64,000 nucleotides of DNA, taken from Thinopyrum elongatum. Lineage: Eukaryota; Streptophyta; Magnoliopsida; Poales; Poaceae. Every line of letters begins with the position of its first letter. The stretch's first letter is position 1. The stretch lies in NCBI GenBank assembly GCA_011799875.1, contig CM022303.1, positions 729,016,340 through 729,080,339 of the forward strand, given 5' to 3'. Shown here one piece after another: positions 1 through 9,690 of the stretch. The position numbers and the translations under genes were made by a program. The notes under the pieces were generated by a model. It was not told the DNA's origin. It made no database searches and saw only the letters and a program-made list of their open reading frames with translations.

Positions 1-360
1 TTTCGATTAGAGGAAGGGAGCGTTACCAATGAAGCTGGTCTTGTCCCCGGTGCATCAGGGGCAATGGCTATGCTTGAGCCATCAAGACACTCCAGGAAAA
101 ACTTTCTCCCTTCATAGATAAGGGCTAGATCTTCATCCTCGTTGAATAAGGGGTCCTCTGCTTGACAGTGCAGCTCCGGCTCAGGTGCCGGACTATTTAC
201 GCCCTCAAGCCAACGCCTCCATCTCTGTTCAATGAATCGGAACACTGCGGATCAGCTACTAAGACAAACCCGACGTAAATGAGGGGCTCATGAAAAACTT
301 ACAATTTTGGCAGGATTGTAATAGGATAGTCCATCGCCGGGCAAAGTCCTCCGCCGTCCC

Positions 361-1086
361 TTAATAGATGCCGGCCAACACTGTCCTAAAGGATGCTTGG
401 TCGTAGAAACTTTCTCGAATGGTTCGTGAAGAATCATCTGTGCCATTAAACTCACACAATAAGCGAGGACACTGCCAAAGTAGTTGGACACTTCGGTCTA
501 TCACCCTGGCCATTACATCAATGACGGTCGGACCGGTGCGCGTCAGCTGCGTCACTTGAGCCACCAACTTAGTTACCTTAGCGCTTTCCTCTGGGCCCGA
601 GCCCTTTGGCCTCCAGCTATACCTCTTCTCGGGGGCTCTATGGAAAACGAGGGCAGTCTAGGAAACTGGCTCCAGGAGCGGGACGTCGTCTACGTAGAAC
701 CACTCGGTTGGCCAGACATCGATATCCTCCCGAAGTGTGCCTGGCGGGTATTCGGTCCCCTCAATTCGGCAGACTTCGGCTGCCCCGGTCTCATATAACT
801 TCTCCGCGGGAGAACAAGGCATTATGCAGAAATACTTTCGCCACAGCTCAAAGTGTGCCTCGCATCCGTAGTGCATCTCGCAAAGGGCAACGTACCCTAC
901 AATATGTAAAATAGCGTTGGGGGTAAGGTGATGAAGTTGCAGCCCGTAGAACTCCAACAGACCCCGGAGGAAGGGGTGAATGGGAAACCCTAAATAGCGC
1001 AGCAAAAAGGAGACGAAACATACCCTCTCGCCCTCTCGGGTTGACGGCTGGCTCTCCACATACACCTGTCCGTTTACGGATGTCAA
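361..1086 (-). pseudogene. Gypsy-type retrotransposon gag-like protein (Transposase_28 / 'putative gypsy type transposon' domain), broken
   Basis: The minus-strand frame 1086-658 encodes about 142 residues. It includes FLRGLLEFYGLQLHHLTPN, then ILHIVGYVALCEMHYG and HFELWRKYF, the hallmark of the plant 'putative gypsy type transposon' domain (PF04195) found at the N-terminus of large Gypsy gag polyproteins. The reading continues in another frame at 567-361 (residues VTQLTRTGPTVIDVMARVI and LLWQCPRLLCEFNGTDD), which corresponds to the later part of the same protein. At least one frameshift therefore separates the two. The role in the element would be structural (particle core). It lies just downstream of the LTR leader, as expected. 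No catalytic pol domain is visible in the window. Confidence 0.7.
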
Positions 1087-1548
1087 TCCTGCATGGGTTG
1101 TTGTTCATCTGAATCTGGCAGATAACCTTGCTTGGCTAGGTATTCTAGATGAAGGCGCGAGACAACACAACTGCCCCAATCGCCTCTGACAGGGCCGTGA
1201 TAGCGCCTTGAGGAGCCTGCGTCGCTCGCTTGAGAGAAGAGCATCCCTTGAGCGGGTGGCTTTGAAGGGGAGGTTTCTTTCGGTGCGGTAATTTTGCACG
1301 ACTAGCTCACGAATATAAAGGGGAAGAGGCCGACGCTTCGACGTTTCGCCATAAAGTGACTAGTTTCCCCATAAAAGTATGGTTGCCAAGGTCAGGGACA
1401 ACAGCCACATGTGGTGAGTCCGGGTCCACATGGCAGGACCGTTAATGTCTCAAGATTTCTTAGAGGGGAACTCGTCTGTCGAGCAAAAGATTCCAGATCC
1501 GAAGTCCAGCAAAGTCATCTTCGGCGTCGAAGACCTGTTCATGGGCTA

Positions 1549-1981
1549 CTAACGGTGTCCTGGATTAGGGTGTGCTAACTTGGTCGGCCCGTCTCCTATG
1601 CTTGGGCCGATGGGCCCTCATTCATGATCAAGATGTACTGCAGGATTTCTCCTGCCGCCTTGCCCCTAGATACCGATCTTGTAACCCTAGAAACCCTACC
1701 TGGTGTATATATAAGCTATGGGGTTTAGCCCGTAGAAGGGACATCAACGCAATATCATTCACCTAGCCTTAGAGTTAGACCATATCTCACGATCTCGAGG
1801 TAGATCAACTCTGTACTTGATATATCTCCATTGATATAAACAAGAGCAGGAAGTAGGGTTTTACCTCCATCAAGAGGGCCTGAACCTGGGTAAACATTGT
1901 CTCTGTTACCATCTATCCGAAGATCCACAACTCGGGACCCCCTACCCCGAGGTCTCCCGGTTTTGACACTGACACCAACCA
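1549..1981 (-). repeat. 5' LTR of the minus-strand Gypsy element
   Basis: The LTR is bounded on the minus strand by TG at 1981 and by the 'aggacaccgt' end near 1549, by comparison with the plus-strand relative at 15393-15813. It contains the conserved 'gggggtcccgag' block just inside the start. The inner edge is approximate because no second LTR is in the window for comparison. Confidence 0.55.
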
Positions 1982-2039
1982 TCCTGAGTCCTGCCCCCTT
2001 TACTCTCTCTCCTACCGAACAGATTAGTTTGTAAATAGC

Positions 2040-2137
2040 TTTGAATGTCTCCCTTAGACATCATAGCCGCAGACTACGTCCGGATATAAAAACGGACATA
2101 TAACTGAGACATTTGCAGGTCAGTTTTGGAGATGCCC
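2040..2137. mobile_element. Terminal fragment of a Tourist/Harbinger-type MITE
   Basis: The sequence ends in 'ttttggagatgccc' followed by TAA (2138-2140). This is the common grass Tourist terminus (GGGCATCTCCAAAA read inwards) next to a TAA target trinucleotide. Upstream there is a small inverted motif, tccggatataaaaacgga. No matching left terminus was found, so the copy is truncated or decayed. Confidence 0.35.
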
Positions 2138-2339
2138 TAATGACCTTTTCGCAGCTCTAGACCCTGAAGAACCTTAATTAAGTCTTCATGCTCAAATATG
2201 GAACAAACATTGTTCCACTAAGATATTCAGAATACATTTCGAAAGCCCATATTCATCCAGATAATTAAATCCCTCTGGAGGACCCTTGTCTTATGCAAAT
2301 GTGGCAGAAGTTCTTCAAGACTGAGATTTCTTATTGTCC

Positions 2340-2560
2340 AACGATTCACGATTGGCCGCGTTCAGACGCAACGCTATCAGGTGGCAACCGCGACTATGGT
2401 CGATGAAGGCGGTGATGAGGATAAGCAAAAGGAAAACATGGATGATGCGTTATGTTGAAATAGATAACATGGACCTATGGAGGGCTCTTGAGTCGTGCTT
2501 ATTGTGCTAGGAGCATGTGTTTTCTTTCGTTGCAACGCACGGCCATATTTGCTTGTCCTT
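2340..2560 (+). repeat. Helitron 3'-end relic
   Basis: This stretch resembles 4000-4200: gttgaaatagataacatgga, then 'gcttattgtgctaggag' and a final 'cgttgcaacgcacggcc'. The last block matches the 3' hairpin of the Helitron at 3669-4202. The 5' part is missing and the end is mutated, so this is an old related copy. Confidence 0.45.
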
Positions 2561-2655
2561 TCTCGGTCAACTCACGTTGCAATTTTGAAAGTCCTATATA
2601 AGTAAATATGCAGAGCTCGACCGGCTAGGGAACCGACTCAAACTATCCTATAGTA

Positions 2656-2916
2656 CCCTCTTCGGTCATTTTTACTCCACGTATTAGATTCTTGTCAAGT
2701 CAAACTTTTCAAAATTAGACCCAAATTAATACTAAAAAACATCAACATCTACAATACCAAATATATAGTACATACTGTGAAACTTCATTTCATAACAAAT
2801 CAATGTAGATTGATTTGGCATTGTGAGTTTTGATATTTTTTCTAAAAATTTGATTAAATTAGATATACTTTGATTTTAGACAAAATTTATATAGAGACAA
2901 AAAGGATCGGAGGGAT
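2656..2916. mobile_element. Stowaway-like (Tc1/Mariner) MITE
   Basis: A 261-bp AT-rich segment lies between TA dinucleotides at 2654-2655 and 2917-2918. The left end CCCTCTTCGGTCATTTTTAC and the right end, read inwards, ATCCCTCCGATCCTTTTTGT form an imperfect terminal inverted repeat of the 'CTCCCTCCG' Stowaway type. There is no coding capacity, as is normal for MITEs. Confidence 0.6.
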
Positions 2917-3026
2917 TACAATCAAACGCGTACTGGGACACAGTATGACGTGCAGGCCAACTAGGAGTCCAGAACATTGCACGTGTCCTACTCCTAGCCA
3001 GACTAGGCAACCACCTAGGACACCTA

Positions 3027-3055
3027 TATCTTTATCTTTATCTTTATCTTTATCT
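3027..3055. repeat. (TTTATC)n microsatellite
   Basis: Four to five perfect copies of the hexamer TTTATC follow one another. Polymorphism at this locus is likely; no function is implied. Confidence 0.9.
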
Positions 3056-3169
3056 AATATTAAAGAGAGGATTGTTTCTTCACTTCTTTTCGTCACATGG
3101 TCCGATCCACATAAATTTTTGTCCATCAGGCGTTTTCTCGTTCGTCCTGATTTGTTTTTTGCGAAAAAA

Positions 3170-3345
3170 ATTAAGACGCACATAGCAGCGATGGGCTGGC
3201 CCATTAGTACAGCTCCGGCACCAGCGATAAAAGTCCAAGAAAAAAGAATACTTCAGCTCGAGGACTCGAAACCCAGGCGCTCAAGCTAGAGGGCTCAGAA
3301 AGCTAGCCACTGGACTAGCCAAGCGCTTATGCTTATGTGGCAGCA
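3170..3345 (-). mobile_element. Putative tRNA-derived SINE (minus strand)
   Basis: On the minus strand the sequence carries a box-A-like TGGCTAGTCCAGTGG (3321-3307) and, about 35 bp later, a box-B-like GGGTTTCGAGTCCT (3274-3261). These are spaced as in a tRNA-type RNA polymerase III promoter. A T-rich body with 'ttatcgctggtgccgg' follows. No full tRNA cloverleaf can be drawn, so a functional tRNA gene is unlikely. The limits are approximate. Confidence 0.4.
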
Positions 3346-3668
3346 CGATGCCTTAAATTAAACTAGCAGCCGCGCCAGATACTGAGAGCAAAAAAAAAAA
3401 AAATTGCAAAAACTGAATATATTTAGAACGAAAATATTTTGCAAAAGTGTGAATTTTTTTTAAATATTCAAGCACTTTTTTCAAAAACCTGAATATTTTT
3501 TAAAACATAAACAATTTTGAAGACTAGGAGGTACTATACTGATTTTTTGAGTCTGCGAACATTTTTTAAAAGCACAAAAAATTGAACTTTGAATTTGAAA
3601 AGGCAAAGATTTGTTCAAAACATAAATATTCTTGAAAAATGGGAGGTACTATAGCTAACTTTTTTAAA
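3346..3668. other. AT-rich stretch without a recognised gene
   Basis: The stretch contains a poly-A run (about 3392-3403) and repeated 'tgaatattttt' and 'aaaacataaa' words. No ORF of note or transposon terminus was identified. Confidence 0.6.
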
Positions 3669-4202
3669 TCTATACCTACTAATAAAACGGGGTGAATATT
3701 TGAAATACACCCACTAATGCATTGTTTTAGTTTAATTTATTAAACTAGGGGTATGGAAGGAATCCTTTTCTTCGTCGCCTCCTCACGTACGACCAGCCTA
3801 GCTGGGCCTAGTGACACCCATCATAATGCATGATGAGTGCAATTACGACTTCATGGTCTATCTGACACAAACTACTCAATTTATATGATAGCACAGGCAT
3901 ATATTATGTGCACTACTTTTTCCTAATATATTACTCGGATGATAAAATAATCTTTGTTCAACGCTCGTCATCTCGCCGGACACGAAGTTGGCTCAAGGAC
4001 CTAGCCAACCATGGTTAGTGACAATTGGTACGGAAACATCTGTCTGATGTCATATTGAAATGGAGAATGTGGAGCCGAGGACGAGGTATTAGTCATGTTT
4101 ATTATGTTAGGGGAATGACGGTGAGGTCTTTAGCCATGCTCAGCGGGTAAGGACGTGTGGGGGATGTTTTCTCCCGTTGCAACGCACGGGCATGTTTGAT
4201 AG
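3669..4202 (+). mobile_element. Non-autonomous Helitron (about 0.53 kb)
   Basis: The 5' end TCTATACCTACTAATAAAAC is the typical 5'-TC start of a common grass Helitron family. The 3' end has the hairpin CCCGTTGCAACGCACGGG (4173-4190), followed about 11 bp later by ATAG instead of the canonical CTAG. There is no Rep/helicase coding sequence. The element would depend on an autonomous partner. The hairpin is shared with the relic near 2530. Confidence 0.6.
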
Positions 4203-4205
4203 TAC

Positions 4206-4721
4206 TATTAGCAGCACGTAGATAATTCTGATCCAACTCAAACTAAAACTTTGCAAATCTCGGACTAAGAGAAACCTAGCTATTTCCATCGAGGCAAGAT
4301 TATTTCCAACCGGATCGAGTCCTGCCGGCCGGAACGAACAAACAGTATCTACGTTAGGTACGTCGACATATTATAAGCAAGGCAGAAGGCACCAAAAGCA
4401 GGCCCACATGTTTGCATGCATATACGGACGTACTTCGTTTCCTTGGCCGCATAAGTACGTTGGAACTCGATTTGGGCACGCTCTCGGGTCCGATGCGGTG
4501 AAGGATTCGGTTCCAAGTCTGTCTTAGGTTTGGCCTAAGTGCAATATTAACAGAGTTCACGCTGTGTACCTGCTCGGAACCAGCCTCGTCGGAGACAAGG
4601 TACGACCAACCCTTCCGTACCGACCTATAGCAAGCCTGAAACACGATCGATCGATGGCGTCACGCAAATACCAACAAAACGACATAGCTGCGTCGGCCCT
4701 GTAGCTGGAGATTGCGACACC
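4206..4721. other. Upstream region of the F-box pseudogene; no gene recognised
   Basis: Moderately GC-rich sequence lies between the Helitron and the F-box pseudogene. It probably includes the old promoter and 5' UTR, but no clear TATA box or other decisive element was seen. Confidence 0.5.
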
Positions 4722-5040
4722 ATGGACGCTCCCGACCGATCTCTTGCTTGAGATCGTGGCACGCTCCGACCTGCCCACACTCATCCGCTGCGCTGCAATC
4801 TGCAAGCACATCCGCCGTCACATCCTCTCCCCGCCTTTCATCCGTCGCGTTGCCAAGCAAGTGGTTCCCACCATCCTCGCCTACTGCACCACCTATGACG
4901 AGTGACCCTTCACTTTGGACCACCCGGTCACATCCACCACCATGTCCTTTTGCCATGACTACCTCTTTCCCTTCATGTCATGCCACGCCGACGACCTCTT
5001 TAATAGGTACTTTCCTGTGAAGTCCCGCCGCGACGTGGTA
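4722..5040 (+). pseudogene. F-box protein gene, N-terminal remnant
   Basis: The frame following ATG 4722 should read as an F-box: LPTDLLLEIVARSDLPTLIR, then CAAICKHIRRHILSPPFIRRVAKQ. This matches the start of a large grass F-box family; such proteins recruit substrates to SCF ubiquitin ligases through SKP1. The annotated ATG is out of frame with the F-box, so bases were lost within the first codons. A TGA at 4903-4905 interrupts the frame, after which it continues (HPVTSTTMSFCHDYLFPF). Homology stops near 5040, where a minus-strand LINE fragment begins, so the C-terminal half is missing. The gene is non-functional. Confidence 0.7.
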
Positions 5041-5800
5041 ATGCAGAATAGCTTCCGAAATCAAGTCGCGAAGGGGAGGTCACCCGCCCAACGGTCAAGC
5101 CAGAACCTGGTTGCAGAACTCGATACATCCGAGATCAAGGAACCAATCTGCAGCAAAGGAAGAAGTTGGATCAAGGATTGCCATAATCGGAAACCTCCCA
5201 AACGTAGGCAGAATGCCAGAGGTGGGCCCCTAAGATATTTCGCGCGGACAATGTTATTCACAATGCGCGAGAACCACTTGGTAATGGGGCAATGTTCATG
5301 CATTTGGACGACATGATCCCAAGGCCGCCCTGATCTTTACGTTTGCAAATATCAGTCCACCATACCATGTGGTATTTCTGCTTATCCCTCCTCAGCCCAG
5401 GAAAATTTGGATTGGAACTTCGCAATCTGATGATGCAGGGTTTGGTGGAGACCGTAGAAGTCCATTGTGAATAGAAGGAGGCTAGAGGGATGATTTAATC
5501 AACATCAATCTTAGGTGCCTCGGAAAGCCATTGGCCTTGCCAAGGCTCAACCCTATGTTGGAGCTTGCTAACAGAGGGTCTGAGATCCACCACCGAGAGT
5601 CTGGAATCATTAATGGGGATCATCAGATAGGAGATGGGGAATGGCCCAAGTTTACAGTAGAGGCGGTTAGCAATGGATTGCCGATCGGCTTCCAAATACC
5701 CCAAGACCATGACTTCATTCCTGAAGAAGTAGATGGTCAAACCCGGCATCTGTTGGGAGAACAAACTGGAGGTTCAAATATTCAATGTTCCTAGAGTAGT
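5040..5800 (-). pseudogene. L1-type LINE reverse transcriptase C-terminal fragment
   Basis: The minus-strand reading from 5800 down gives MPGLTIYFFRNEVMVLGY, GPFPISYLMIPINDSRLSVV, DKQKYHMVWWTDICKRKDQG, GLGIMSSKCMNIA, IVRAKYLRGPPLAFC and FWLDRWAGDLPFATRF. These are the thumb and zf-RVT regions at the end of plant LINE ORF2. The blocks are spread over several frames, so multiple frameshifts are present. Endonuclease and catalytic RT motifs are absent (5' truncation). The piece abuts the F-box pseudogene at about 5040, either as an insertion or as a later rearrangement. Confidence 0.75.
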
Positions 5801-6239
5801 GGGCGATTGAATGATAGTGAGTGACAGACAACATTTGTTTAAATCAGTAGTTAAGGGTTACCCCTTGCAAATGTCATTCCCCACCGTCTTAGCTGCTGAC
5901 AAGTGGACGCATTGCATGTGCGCCACTTGTCACAATAGGAGAGTTTTCCTTTTCTTCCATATATTTGTTTATTCAAAAAAATGTCTCTTGAACCGTGCAT
6001 AAAAATGCCAAACTGTTTTCACCGTTCGATTTTTAGCGTCGAGATCTTCAAAACTTGTTAACCTGAAAAAACTCTAAAAACCAAAAAAATAAAAAAATGG
6101 AAGAAAATAACCTGAACCCAAAGCACGGTTGAAGTTTTTTACTTTTTTGGGAAGCACAAGTTATGCTTTTCGCTTTTTCGGAGAAGGATAGATTATGCTT
6201 CTCGCCAAGGCGGTAGAAGCCACGAACACAAACACCGGA
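5801..6239. other. Repetitive non-coding stretch
   Basis: The stretch includes a common grass repeat with paired words 'ggaagcacaagttatgcttttcgc' and 'gaaggatagattatgcttctcgcc' (6150-6215) and A-rich tracts at 6080-6110. No gene was recognised. Confidence 0.5.
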
Positions 6240-6465
6240 ACAAAACAAAGAAAGAAAGAAACGGGCCAGATCCCACACTGAGGACTTCTTTCAGGAACGG
6301 TGGGATCAGAAATAAACAAGAATTATTTTGTCATACTAGCAGTAGTAGACTAGTTTAGTCGCTGCATGTGGAAAGACTTGACTTGCTGTCAGAGTGGGAT
6401 CACTACCTTGTTGAACATTTCTTGTTGACAAATTTGCGTCTGACTAAATAATCATCACTCCCCTC
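6240..6465. repeat. Diverged copy of a locally duplicated segment (copy A, left part)
   Basis: This stretch aligns by eye with 10935-11165. Shared words include 'gtagtagactagttta', 'tggaaagacttga', 'ttgctgtcagag' and 'catcactcccctct'. The copy is interrupted by the Harbinger element and continues at 8629. Confidence 0.65.
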
Positions 6466-6468
6466 TAA
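6466..6468. other. TAA target-site duplication, left
   Basis: TAA immediately precedes GAGCATCTCC, the left inverted terminus of the Harbinger element. It is repeated at 8626-8628, as expected for PIF/Harbinger insertion. Confidence 0.85.
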
Positions 6469-6841
6469 GAGCATCTCCAGCCGTTGGCCCCCCCAAGAGG
6501 CATAAAATTCACGGCCTGGGGGCGAGCCGGCGGTATAATCGGCTCTGGGGGCGGTTAGGCACCCAGCCGTCGCCCCCAGGCGCCGATGTCGGCATAGTTT
6601 TCGGCCCACTGTCGGCGAAAAATGGTCCGATATCACCGAGAATCGGCCCATATTCGGCGTGGTTCGGCGTGAATTCTCAACATAAATATTTTTTTATCAT
6701 ATAGTTCATCACAAAAAATCAATAGAAATCAAATAGTTCAACAAACAGTGCAACAACAAATAGTTCAATACAAATTATATAGTTCAACAAATAAAAATTC
6801 ATATTTCATCACACGTCGAGCTAGGCGTCGCCCTTGATCCT

Positions 6842-8118
6842 TCATAGATGCTCCACCAGATCCTGCTGCAGTGGTTGATGCACCTGTGGGTCTCGGATTT
6901 CCTGACGCATATTGAGGTAGGCAGTCCAGGTTGCCGGTAGCTGGTGATCAACTTCGGCAAGAGGACCCTGCCTGTAGTATGGTTCAGTGTCAAACACTGG
7001 CTCTTCCTGCTCGCTCTGAATGATCATATTGTGCAAGATGACAAAACAAGTCATGATCTCCCACATTTGATCTTTCGACCAGGTCTGAGCAGGGTACCGG
7101 ACAACAGCAAATCGAGATTGGAGCACACCAAATGCCCGCTCGACATCCTTCCTGCAAGCCTCCTGAACCTTGGCAAAGTGGGACTTCTTGCCTCCTGGCA
7201 CAGCGTTTGAGATAGTCTTCACAAATGTCGACCATCTCGGATAGATGCCATCAGCTAGGTAGTACCCCTTGTTGCAGTGCTGCCCATTGACCTCGAAGTT
7301 CACCGGAGGAGAATGACCTTCAACAAGCTTGGCAAAGACAGGGGAGCACTACAGCACATTGATGTCATTGTGAGTTCCTGGCATACCAAAGAAGGAGTGC
7401 CAAATCCAGAGGTCATGTGTGGCCACCGCCTCAAGTACCACACTGCAACCACCTTTGGCGCCTTTGTACATCCCCTGCCAAGCAAATGGGCAGTTCTTCC
7501 GTTTCCAATGCATGCAGTCGATGCTTCCAAGCATCCCAGGAAATCCTCTTGCTGCATTCTGTGCTAGGATCCGAGCAGTGTCCTCCGCATTGGGTGTTCG
7601 CAAGTATTGTAGTCCAAACACTGCCAGCACTGCCCTGCAGAACTTGTAGAAACACTCAATGGTGGTGGACTCGGCCATGCGCCCATAGTCGTCGAGTGAA
7701 TCACCGGGAGCTCCGTATGCAAGCATCCTCATCGCTGTCGTGCACTTCTGGTTTGAGGTGAATCCAAGTTTGCCGGTGCAATCCTTCTTGCACTTGAAGT
7801 AGCTGTCGAACTCCCGGATGGAATTCACAATCCTGAGGAAAAGCTTTCGGCTCATCCGATAACGGCGCTGGAATACTTTGTCGCCGTGCAGTGGAGCGTC
7901 GGCGAAGTAGTCGGAGTAGAGCATGCAGTAGCCTTCCAGACGATGCCGGTTCTTTGCTTTCATCCGCCCCAGCGCCGAGCCACCTCGCCGCAGTTTTCAT
8001 TGCTCGCGAGCAGGCCGGCGAGGGCGGCGAGGGCCATGAGATATTCCTCTTCCTGGACGTCGGCATCAGCTTCCTCCTCCAGCAGCTCGGCGAGCGCCTC
8101 CTCGTCGTCCGAGTCCAT
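6842..8118 (-). pseudogene. PIF/Harbinger transposase (DDE_Tnp_4 nuclease), disabled
   Basis: The minus-strand reading starts at ATG 8118 (MDSDDEEALAELLEEEADAD, an acidic N-terminus). It shifts frame near 8000, continues as [20 protein letters not shown], and then shows the DDE nuclease: first Asp in [16 protein letters not shown], second in GTHNDINV, and Glu in KDVERAFGVLQSRFAVVRYP. It ends with LVEHL at 6842. Two lesions are visible: a one-base loss around 8000 and an in-frame TAG at 7351-7349, where relatives have Gln (HNDINVLQ). Otherwise the frame is open, so the decay is fairly recent. Intact homologues cut and paste elements with TAA/TTA targets. A second, more decayed relative is at 58970-60121. 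Confidence 0.92.
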
Positions 8119-8339
8119 TACCGAGCAGGCAAATCGCCGAACACCTTGTGGGCGAGGTGGGCGCACACCCGCCGGTACACTGCCACTGCGCGGCCGCAAC
8201 GCCGGAAAAATCGCCCGGGCGGTGGTGGAGAGGCTGCCGCGGCGAAACCTCTTCTCTTTTTCCGGCGGGGATGGACTATCTAGCGGTGGTGGGCGGTGGG
8301 CGGCGCCGGGATCGGCAGGGTGGCGGCCGAGCGCCAGGT

Positions 8340-8368
8340 GGGGGGGGGGGGGGGGGGGGGGGGGGGGG
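8340..8368 (+). repeat. Poly-G tract (29 nt)
   Basis: An uninterrupted G run lies inside the Harbinger element. Such runs can form G-quadruplexes and are prone to length errors in assemblies, so the exact length is uncertain. A related 16-G run is at 8582-8597. Confidence 0.9.
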
Positions 8369-8625
8369 AGGCGAATCTGGACGATTGGCTTGACTTTTCG
8401 CCTGACGGTGTGGGCCAGGCGTGTCTTTCCCTTGCGCCGGAGCCCCCGAGCGCCCCCCCCCCCCAGTGCACAGGGTTCGGCCTGCGATCACCGGGCCCAA
8501 AAACGGGCCGAGCCGGCGGATTTCGGCGTCTTGGGGGCGCGACTGGGGCGTTTTTCGGCGCCGGCGCGTAAAAAGTCGCTTGGGGGGGGGGGGGGGGCTT
8601 GTTGGGGGCGCGGGTGGAGATGCTC

Positions 8626-8628
8626 TAA
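8626..8628. other. TAA target-site duplication, right
   Basis: This is the partner of 6466-6468 and follows the right inverted terminus GGAGATGCTC directly. Confidence 0.85.
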
Positions 8629-9140
8629 TGTTTGGCAGATGAAGTTTTCTCGGTTAGATGCATGAATAGGTTATGTCTTCATTCTGATTGAAAATTCTCT
8701 ATTAGTCCTTCATTGCATACACAGTTCTATTAGTCATTCTGATTGAATAGGTCATCTCCTGTATACAACTCAATGCATCCACAACTGAAATGCAGTTATT
8801 TCACCAAAGGTAAACAAACAAAATAAACAGCAAGGTGAGAGTTTGTATTTGTCTCTGTTGTTCCTCTGTTTCTTGCAGAGCAGAGGAAGGAACACTCTGG
8901 ACTGTTCTTCCCTTCAGCTTTTGTATACAACAATAGTTTGCCAGCGATGTGAAACATATTGCAGACTAGCTTGCAATCAGAGAGGGATTCCTTCCTTGGT
9001 GGACAGTTAATGTCGCCGAAATTGCTCCTGGCATATGTATGAACATGGATGCAGACGCATTGAGTCGTTTGGACAACAAAAAATATAACGTGAGATTCAT
9101 TCACCTCAGTGTATTCTATGGCCATATCGTACATATCAAC
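8629..9140. repeat. Diverged copies of the duplicated segment (copy A right part, copy B)
   Basis: Positions 8629-8760 continue copy A past the Harbinger insertion ('gcatgaataggtt', 'cattctgattgaa', compare 11250-11285). Positions 8825-9140 resemble 10900-11400 again ('cagcaaggtgagagtttgtattt', 'gagagggattccttccttg', 'gaacatggatg'). Region 27900-28010 shares the tail ('gattcattcacct...tattctatgg'). No coding function was recognised. Confidence 0.6.
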
Positions 9141-9189
9141 TTATAACCAAAGCTGCACGTGAGGGTCTAGCATTGTTATTTTCTTGAGG

Positions 9190-9435
9190 CAATACTTCCT
9201 CTGTCCCAGATCGGGGAGGAGGGCCCCTGCGCCACGGGTGACCTGCCTCACCCAATGCAACGCGGGAGGGAAGGGGCCCTCCGCCGCGGCCGTCAGCCGC
9301 CCGGGGCTTCGCCCGGCGACCTCCTCCAACGGCGGCGGAGGGGAGGGAGAGGTTAGTGGAGCCCGGCGGCGGTGGGGGTTATGGTTCCGCCCGAGCCGCC
9401 CTAGCGGGGGGCGACGCGGGGGCTGCCCAGTTGTT
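9190..9435 (-). repeat. GC-rich fragment resembling a LINE 5' region
   Basis: On the minus strand the stretch contains GCCGGGCGAAGCCC within a G/C-rich leader. The same motif occurs in the plus-strand GC-rich block at 63430. Leaders of this kind precede ORF1 in Triticeae LINEs. At its left edge sits 'tacttcctctgtccc', a possible Stowaway terminus. Confidence 0.4.
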
Positions 9436-9690
9436 TCCAACTCACAATGGGTATAAGGCGCCCTTCAGGTGGCGTGAATTGCACAGCAATACTAGTTTTC
9501 TCTGATGTAGGACTTGACAATTTTGTGTTCATCTGACCCCTCTTCCTTTGCTTGATAGCCGTGGCATGTGGTACAACTCTGGAACTACACAACACAGTAG
9601 TAGAAATACTGAATGGTTGAAGCTATAGAGGAGGTAATAAGCTGTGTGCATATTTCAGAACCTATTAGTAATAATCAAAACAAGCTTATT
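9436..9690. other. No gene recognised
   Basis: Unremarkable sequence lies between the GC-rich fragment and copy C of the local duplication. Confidence 0.5.

Larger units (their letters stand above)
1..1981 (-). mobile_element. Gypsy LTR retrotransposon, 5' part (runs off window start)
   Basis: Read on the minus strand, the element starts at 1981 with TGGTTGGTGTCAGTG, the usual opening of a large Triticeae Gypsy LTR family that begins TGTTGGTGTC or TGTCGGTGTC and continues AAAACCGG. It then runs down through an LTR-like stretch with a TATATATA box near 1700, a leader, and a gag-like coding region (361-1086). Only the 5' half is present; pol and the 3' LTR would lie beyond position 1. A plus-strand relative is at 15393-16150 and shares the 'gacaccgt(c/t)agtagccc' junction. 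The family name is not assigned. Confidence 0.75.
6469..8625 (-). mobile_element. PIF/Harbinger DNA transposon, complete ends, defective transposase
   Basis: The 2157-bp element starts GAGCATCTCCAGCCG and ends with the complement of GAGCATCTCCACCCG. The imperfect TIRs are about 25 bp and are flanked by TAA duplications. It carries one transposase-type gene on the minus strand (8118-6842). The second Harbinger gene, a Myb-like ORF1, is absent, so the element could not be autonomous even if the transposase were intact. The subterminal regions are very GC-rich, with a run of 29 G (8340-8368) and another of 16 G (8582-8597). It inserted into copy A of the local duplication, whose two halves lie on either side. 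Confidence 0.9.

Noticed and set aside
3260..3325. A tRNA gene on the minus strand
   Set aside because: Box A- and box B-like words are present, but no cloverleaf with acceptor and anticodon stems can be drawn; a SINE head fits better.
4712..5020. Plus-strand 102-codon frame as an independent gene
   Set aside because: It is another phase of the F-box pseudogene; the F-box reading in the neighbouring frame is clearly the ancestral one.
7886..8665. Long plus-strand frame of 259 codons in the Harbinger region
   Set aside because: It is the opposite strand of the transposase start and GC-rich flank; the reading is Arg/Gly/Ser-rich with a poly-Gly run from the G tract and resembles no family.
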